Shown: in pieces, positions 6,747 to 8,684 of the stretch
How positions within the stretch are numbered: position 1 is the first letter of the stretch
How the letters are laid out: the number at the start of each line of letters is the position of its first letter
NCBI RefSeq assembly: GCF_028209885.1
Contig: NZ_JAQLEM010000050.1
Location: 1 to 8,684, forward strand
Length of the DNA stretch: 8,684 bases
Direction: 5' to 3'
From: Collinsella aerofaciens
GTDB taxonomy: Bacteria; Actinomycetota; Coriobacteriia; Coriobacteriales; Coriobacteriaceae
Made by a program: the position numbers and the translations under genes
The notes under the pieces: model-generated
The model's input: the letters and a program-made list of their open reading frames with translations, nothing else
The model's database searches: none
Told to the model about the DNA's origin: nothing

Positions 6747-6752
6747 GGAGGG
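6747..6752 (+). promoter_or_regulatory. Ribosome-binding site that fixes the amidohydrolase start
   Basis: GGAGGG lies 5 nt before ATG 6758. The frame is open further upstream to a TTG at 6704, but that codon has no ribosome site and would sit in the promoter dyad, so 6758 is preferred. Confidence 0.8.
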
Positions 6753-6757
6753 CATCT

Positions 6758-8053
6758 ATGGCACCAGCACTGTCCGATCTTCAACCGCAATCAGCGCCCA
6801 AGGCCACCGCGGCGGCGCAAGCCGCCATTGGCGACAGTCTGGTCAAAGAGGCTCAAACTTTTGCCGATGAGCTTGCCGCATGGCGTCACGATCTGCATCG
6901 GACGCCCGAACTTGGTAACGACCTCCCGCAGACCTCTGCGTATATCCAAGCGCGCCTGGCCGAGATGGACATCCCGTTTGCCACGCTCGTCGATGGTTCC
7001 TGTGTTGTGGGCCTTGTCGGTGCCGGTGCCACCGCGGCCCAGGGCAATGGCGTCTGCACGGACGAACAGGCCGGAACGGTCATTATGCTGCGTGGCGACA
7101 TGGATGCCCTGCCCGTTGCCGAAGAGTCGGGCGAGCCTTTCGCCTCTACGAACGGCTGCATGCATGCTTGCGGTCACGATATGCACGCGACGGCGCTGCT
7201 TGGTGCGGCGCGCTTGCTCAAGGCCCGCGAGGCCGAGCTTGTCGACGCCAACGCTACCGTCAAACTGCTGTTCCAGCCGGGCGAGGAGACCTTTGAGGGG
7301 GCACGCGCTGCCATCGCCGACGGCTTGCTCGAGAACCCGCGTCCTCAGGCGGCTTTTGCCATGCATGTTAACAGCCAATCGCCGCTCGGCCTGGTGCTCT
7401 ATGGGAGCCCGGCGCTTTCGGGCGTGTACGGTTTCCGCATCACGCTGCAGGGCAAGGGCGGACATGGCTCGAGCCCCGAGATCTGCATCGACCCCATCAC
7501 GGCCGGCGTCCATGTGCACCTGGCGCTTCAGGAGCTCATTGCTCGCGAAGTGCCGGCGGCCAAGGAGGTCGCACTGACCGTGGGTAAGTTTGCCGGTGGC
7601 CAAGCGGCCAACGTCATTCCCGACACCTGCGTGCTCGAGGGAACGCTGCGCGGCTTTGATGTTGAGCTCATGGCTCACCTAAAGACCCGCATCGCGGAGG
7701 TCGTTAACGGCGTTGCCACGACCTATCGTACGCCGGCGACCATCGAGACACTTTCGGATGTTCCGCCGCTTGTACTCGACAGCGATATGACTCAGGCGTC
7801 GCTTGGCTACGTGGGCGCAGTGCTGCCCAAGTCGGCTTTCTTGCCGCTTTTCCATGCCATGGCGAGTGAGGACTTCGCGCTTATCTCGAGCGAGATTCCG
7901 AGTGCGTACTTTACCGTGGGCGCGGCCGTAACCGACACGGACGAACACTTTGCCCAGCACCATCCCAAGGCACGTTTTAACGATGCCGAGCTGCCGCTCG
8001 GTGCTGCGGCTTATACCGCCGTCGCTTTGGGCTATATCGCCGACCACCGGTAG
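6758..8053 (+). CDS. M20D-family metallo-amidohydrolase (N-acyl amino acid / hippurate hydrolase type)
   Basis: This cytoplasmic metal-dependent hydrolase of 431 residues belongs to the M20D family, which includes hippurate hydrolases, N-acyl-L-amino acid amidohydrolases and plant IAA-amino acid hydrolases. They cleave an amide bond to release a free amino acid and an acid. The expected landmarks are present in order: WRHDLHRTPEL (42-52), RGDMDALPV (112-120), the ligand motif HACGHDMHAT (136-145, Cys138 and His140), FQPGEE (172-177, catalytic and metal-binding Glu), AMHV (201-204, His203), and the dimerisation-domain motif GKGGHGSSP (232-240). The C-terminal MASEDF (368-373) and HHP (401-403) carry the last metal-binding His. 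All usual ligands appear intact and the length is slightly above average because of about 25 extra N-terminal residues. The exact substrate is not determinable. A transporter gene follows on the same strand, fitting uptake and cleavage of an acylated amino acid. A hairpin 26 nt after the stop suggests the two may be transcribed separately. Confidence 0.92.
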   Translation: MAPALSDLQPQSAPKATAAAQAAIGDSLVKEAQTFADELAAWRHDLHRTPELGNDLPQTSAYIQARLAEMDIPFATLVDGSCVVGLVGAGATAAQGNGVCTDEQAGTVIMLRGDMDALPVAEESGEPFASTNGCMHACGHDMHATALLGAARLLKAREAELVDANATVKLLFQPGEETFEGARAAIADGLLENPRPQAAFAMHVNSQSPLGLVLYGSPALSGVYGFRITLQGKGGHGSSPEICIDPITAGVHVHLALQELIAREVPAAKEVALTVGKFAGGQAANVIPDTCVLEGTLRGFDVELMAHLKTRIAEVVNGVATTYRTPATIETLSDVPPLVLDSDMTQASLGYVGAVLPKSAFLPLFHAMASEDFALISSEIPSAYFTVGAAVTDTDEHFAQHHPKARFNDAELPLGAAAYTAVALGYIADHR

Positions 8054-8060
8054 CATCCAA

Positions 8061-8120
8061 CCTTGCCTTTCAAGCCTGCGGGCATGGCCGTAAGGCCTAT
8101 GCCCTTGTCTTTCAAGGCAA
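8061..8120 (+). terminator. Bulged hairpin terminator of the amidohydrolase gene, flanked by short repeats
   Basis: GGGCAT (8080-8085) pairs with ATGCCC (8099-8104), and GGCC (8086-8089) with GGCC (8094-8097), around a GTAA (GNRA) tetraloop. A single T (8098) is bulged on the 3' side. The tail is TTGTCTTTC. The same outer stem, 4-bp inner stem, tetraloop and 3' bulge occur at 1-29, with shared bases CAT-GRCC-RKAA-GGYC-T-ATG. The hairpin lies between near-identical direct repeats CCTTGCCTTTCAAG (8061-8074) and CCTTGTCTTTCAAG (8103-8116). It is also enclosed by the inverted pair TTGCCTT (8063-8069) and AAGGCAA (8114-8120). A second pair, GCCTGCG (8074-8080) with CGCAGGC (8144-8150), could compete with the outer hairpin. 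Confidence 0.6.
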
Positions 8121-8164
8121 TCTTGGGCACTACCGGCGCCCGGCGCAGGCTATTCGTTTTTTAA

Positions 8165-8170
8165 AAGGAG
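8165..8170 (+). promoter_or_regulatory. Ribosome-binding site of the MFS gene
   Basis: AAGGAG ends 4 nt before ATG 8175, directly after a run of six T (8157-8162). The spacing is slightly short but workable. The site supports 8175 as the original start of the broken transporter gene. Confidence 0.7.
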
Positions 8171-8174
8171 CGGT

Positions 8175-8505
8175 ATGTCCCAGCAACGCAAATTCTTCCC
8201 CGGCTGGCTCGTGGTGACCTCCGGCTTTGTGATCATGGCCACGTGCTACACGATTTTCGTCAACTGCATGAGCCTGTTCCAGCCGCTGATCGTCAGCAAC
8301 CTCGGGATTACGCTTGCCCAGCACAACGTCTCCAATGCGATCTCCACGGTGGTGAGCGTTATCGGCTCACTTGTCATTGGCCATGTTGCCGATAAAGTAA
8401 GCGGCCGCGTTTTTGGGTTCCCCTCACTGTAATCGCCACCTCTGCCGTTCTTGCCGGCATGAGCTTTGTCGGTGAGCTATGGCAGGTCTACGTGCTTTTC
8501 TGTTC
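8175..8505 (+). pseudogene. Broken MFS transporter (frameshifted and truncated)
   Basis: The start encodes a typical major facilitator N-terminus: FFPGWLVV (7-14), a first membrane helix, a second helix, and the loop motif GHVADKVSGR (68-77), which matches the MFS motif A between helices 2 and 3. The frame then ends at TAA 8430-8432 after 85 residues, against about 400 for the family. Hydrophobic MFS-like sequence (VIATSAVLAGMSFVG, then LWQVYVLF) continues in another frame from about 8423. Reading GGTTCCCTC in place of GGGTTCCCCTC (8415-8425) would join the two as ...RVFGSLTVIA, so two single-base insertions in short homopolymers would explain the shift. This may be a real mutation or a sequencing error. 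After about 8505 the MFS resemblance fades and a repeat region starts, so the copy also seems truncated. Confidence 0.7.
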
Positions 8506-8684
8506 GCCCCGTTCTGTCTGTGGCTGCCCTGGAAGCCGAATGGATGCTCGTACCATCATTCTGTTTCCAAGGCGGCCACGGGGCCTACGAAATGATCCGT
8601 TTTCCTCCGTCCCCAAGGGGTCGCGTGATCCGAAGGGGACGGAGGAAAAGGGATCACAAACAGCGGCGGCGCGTCTGGCCGAAC
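8506..8684. other. Gene-free tail with repeat; possible insertion into the MFS gene
   Basis: I see no recognisable protein here. The MFS frame stays formally open to the window end (positions congruent with 8423), but its product is Arg/Pro/Gly-rich and reads through both arms of the palindrome at 8593-8656, which is unlike a transporter. The simplest reading is that a REP-like element replaced or interrupted the rest of the gene. Whether MFS sequence resumes beyond the window is unknown. Confidence 0.4.
8593..8656. repeat. Large 22-bp-arm palindrome (REP-like)
   Basis: The left arm (8593-8614, starting TGATCCG and ending CGTCCCC) and the right arm (8635-8656, starting GGGGACG and ending GGATCA) are complementary at 21 of 22 positions. 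The 20-nt centre (8615-8634) can pair further through GGGTC (8618-8622) and GATCC (8627-8631) with one wobble. There is no T-tract. Size, symmetry and location after a decayed gene suit a REP element mobilised by a REP-associated tyrosine transposase, though no such gene is in the window. It shares the GGGGACG/CGTCCCC core with the palindrome at 104-167. Confidence 0.65.

Noticed and set aside
6704..6757. An 18-residue upstream extension of the amidohydrolase from TTG 6704
   Set aside because: There is no ribosome site there, it overlaps the promoter-region dyad, and GGAGGG before ATG 6758 gives a much better start.
6288..7577. A 429-codon + strand open frame spanning the transporter end and the amidohydrolase start
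   Set aside because: It runs through a terminator and two real genes in another frame, and its product is Arg/Pro/Ser-rich with no domain signature.
8433..8684. The open frame to the window end as a genuine continuation of the MFS protein
   Set aside because: After about 8505 the product turns Arg/Pro/Gly-rich and reads through both palindrome arms, with no membrane helices.

Overview
The window is a stretch of moderately high-GC bacterial chromosome. All recognisable genes are on the + strand and separated by short, structured intergenic regions. Codon use, the tandem YhgE/Pip genes with huge Ser/Ala/Thr/Asp-rich ectodomains, and the intergenic style suggest a Gram-positive gut actinobacterium of the Coriobacteriia (Collinsella-like). 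That placement rests on general resemblance, not on a marker gene.

Layout. Bases 1-312 are non-coding. They hold a bulged terminator-like hairpin (1-37) inside a longer repeat (element A, 1-97), a strong REP-like palindrome (104-167), and a candidate promoter overlapped by a 20-bp dyad (195-237). Bases 313-5319 are a two-gene operon of YhgE/Pip-family membrane proteins, with 0 nt between stop and start. The first protein carries an unusual extra C-terminal region of about 200 residues. Bases 5320-5658 (339 nt) have no gene. They hold element B, which resembles element A in opposite orientation, then a perfect 10-bp hairpin, a weak promoter and a strong intrinsic terminator. Bases 5659-6642 encode an EamA-family (DMT) transporter followed by its own terminator. 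Bases 6758-8053 encode an M20D-type metallo-amidohydrolase, followed by a hairpin with the same bulged architecture as the one at 1-37. From 8175 an MFS transporter begins but loses frame near 8415-8423. Its homology fades near 8505, and a second large REP-like palindrome (8593-8656) follows.

How the genes may work together. The two YhgE/Pip proteins probably form one envelope complex: each has an N-terminal membrane anchor, a long helical ectodomain and an ABC-2-like membrane domain, and no ATPase is encoded nearby. The DMT gene is insulated by terminators on both sides. The amidohydrolase and MFS transporter could have been an uptake-and-cleavage pair for N-acylated amino acids or small amides, but the MFS copy looks broken here.

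The most unusual content is intergenic: a recurring hairpin with a conserved bulge and tetraloop layout (three copies), two partly conserved elements flanking the YhgE operon in inverted orientation, and two long palindromes sharing a GGGGACG/CGTCCCC core. No CRISPR array, tRNA, rRNA or transposase gene was seen.
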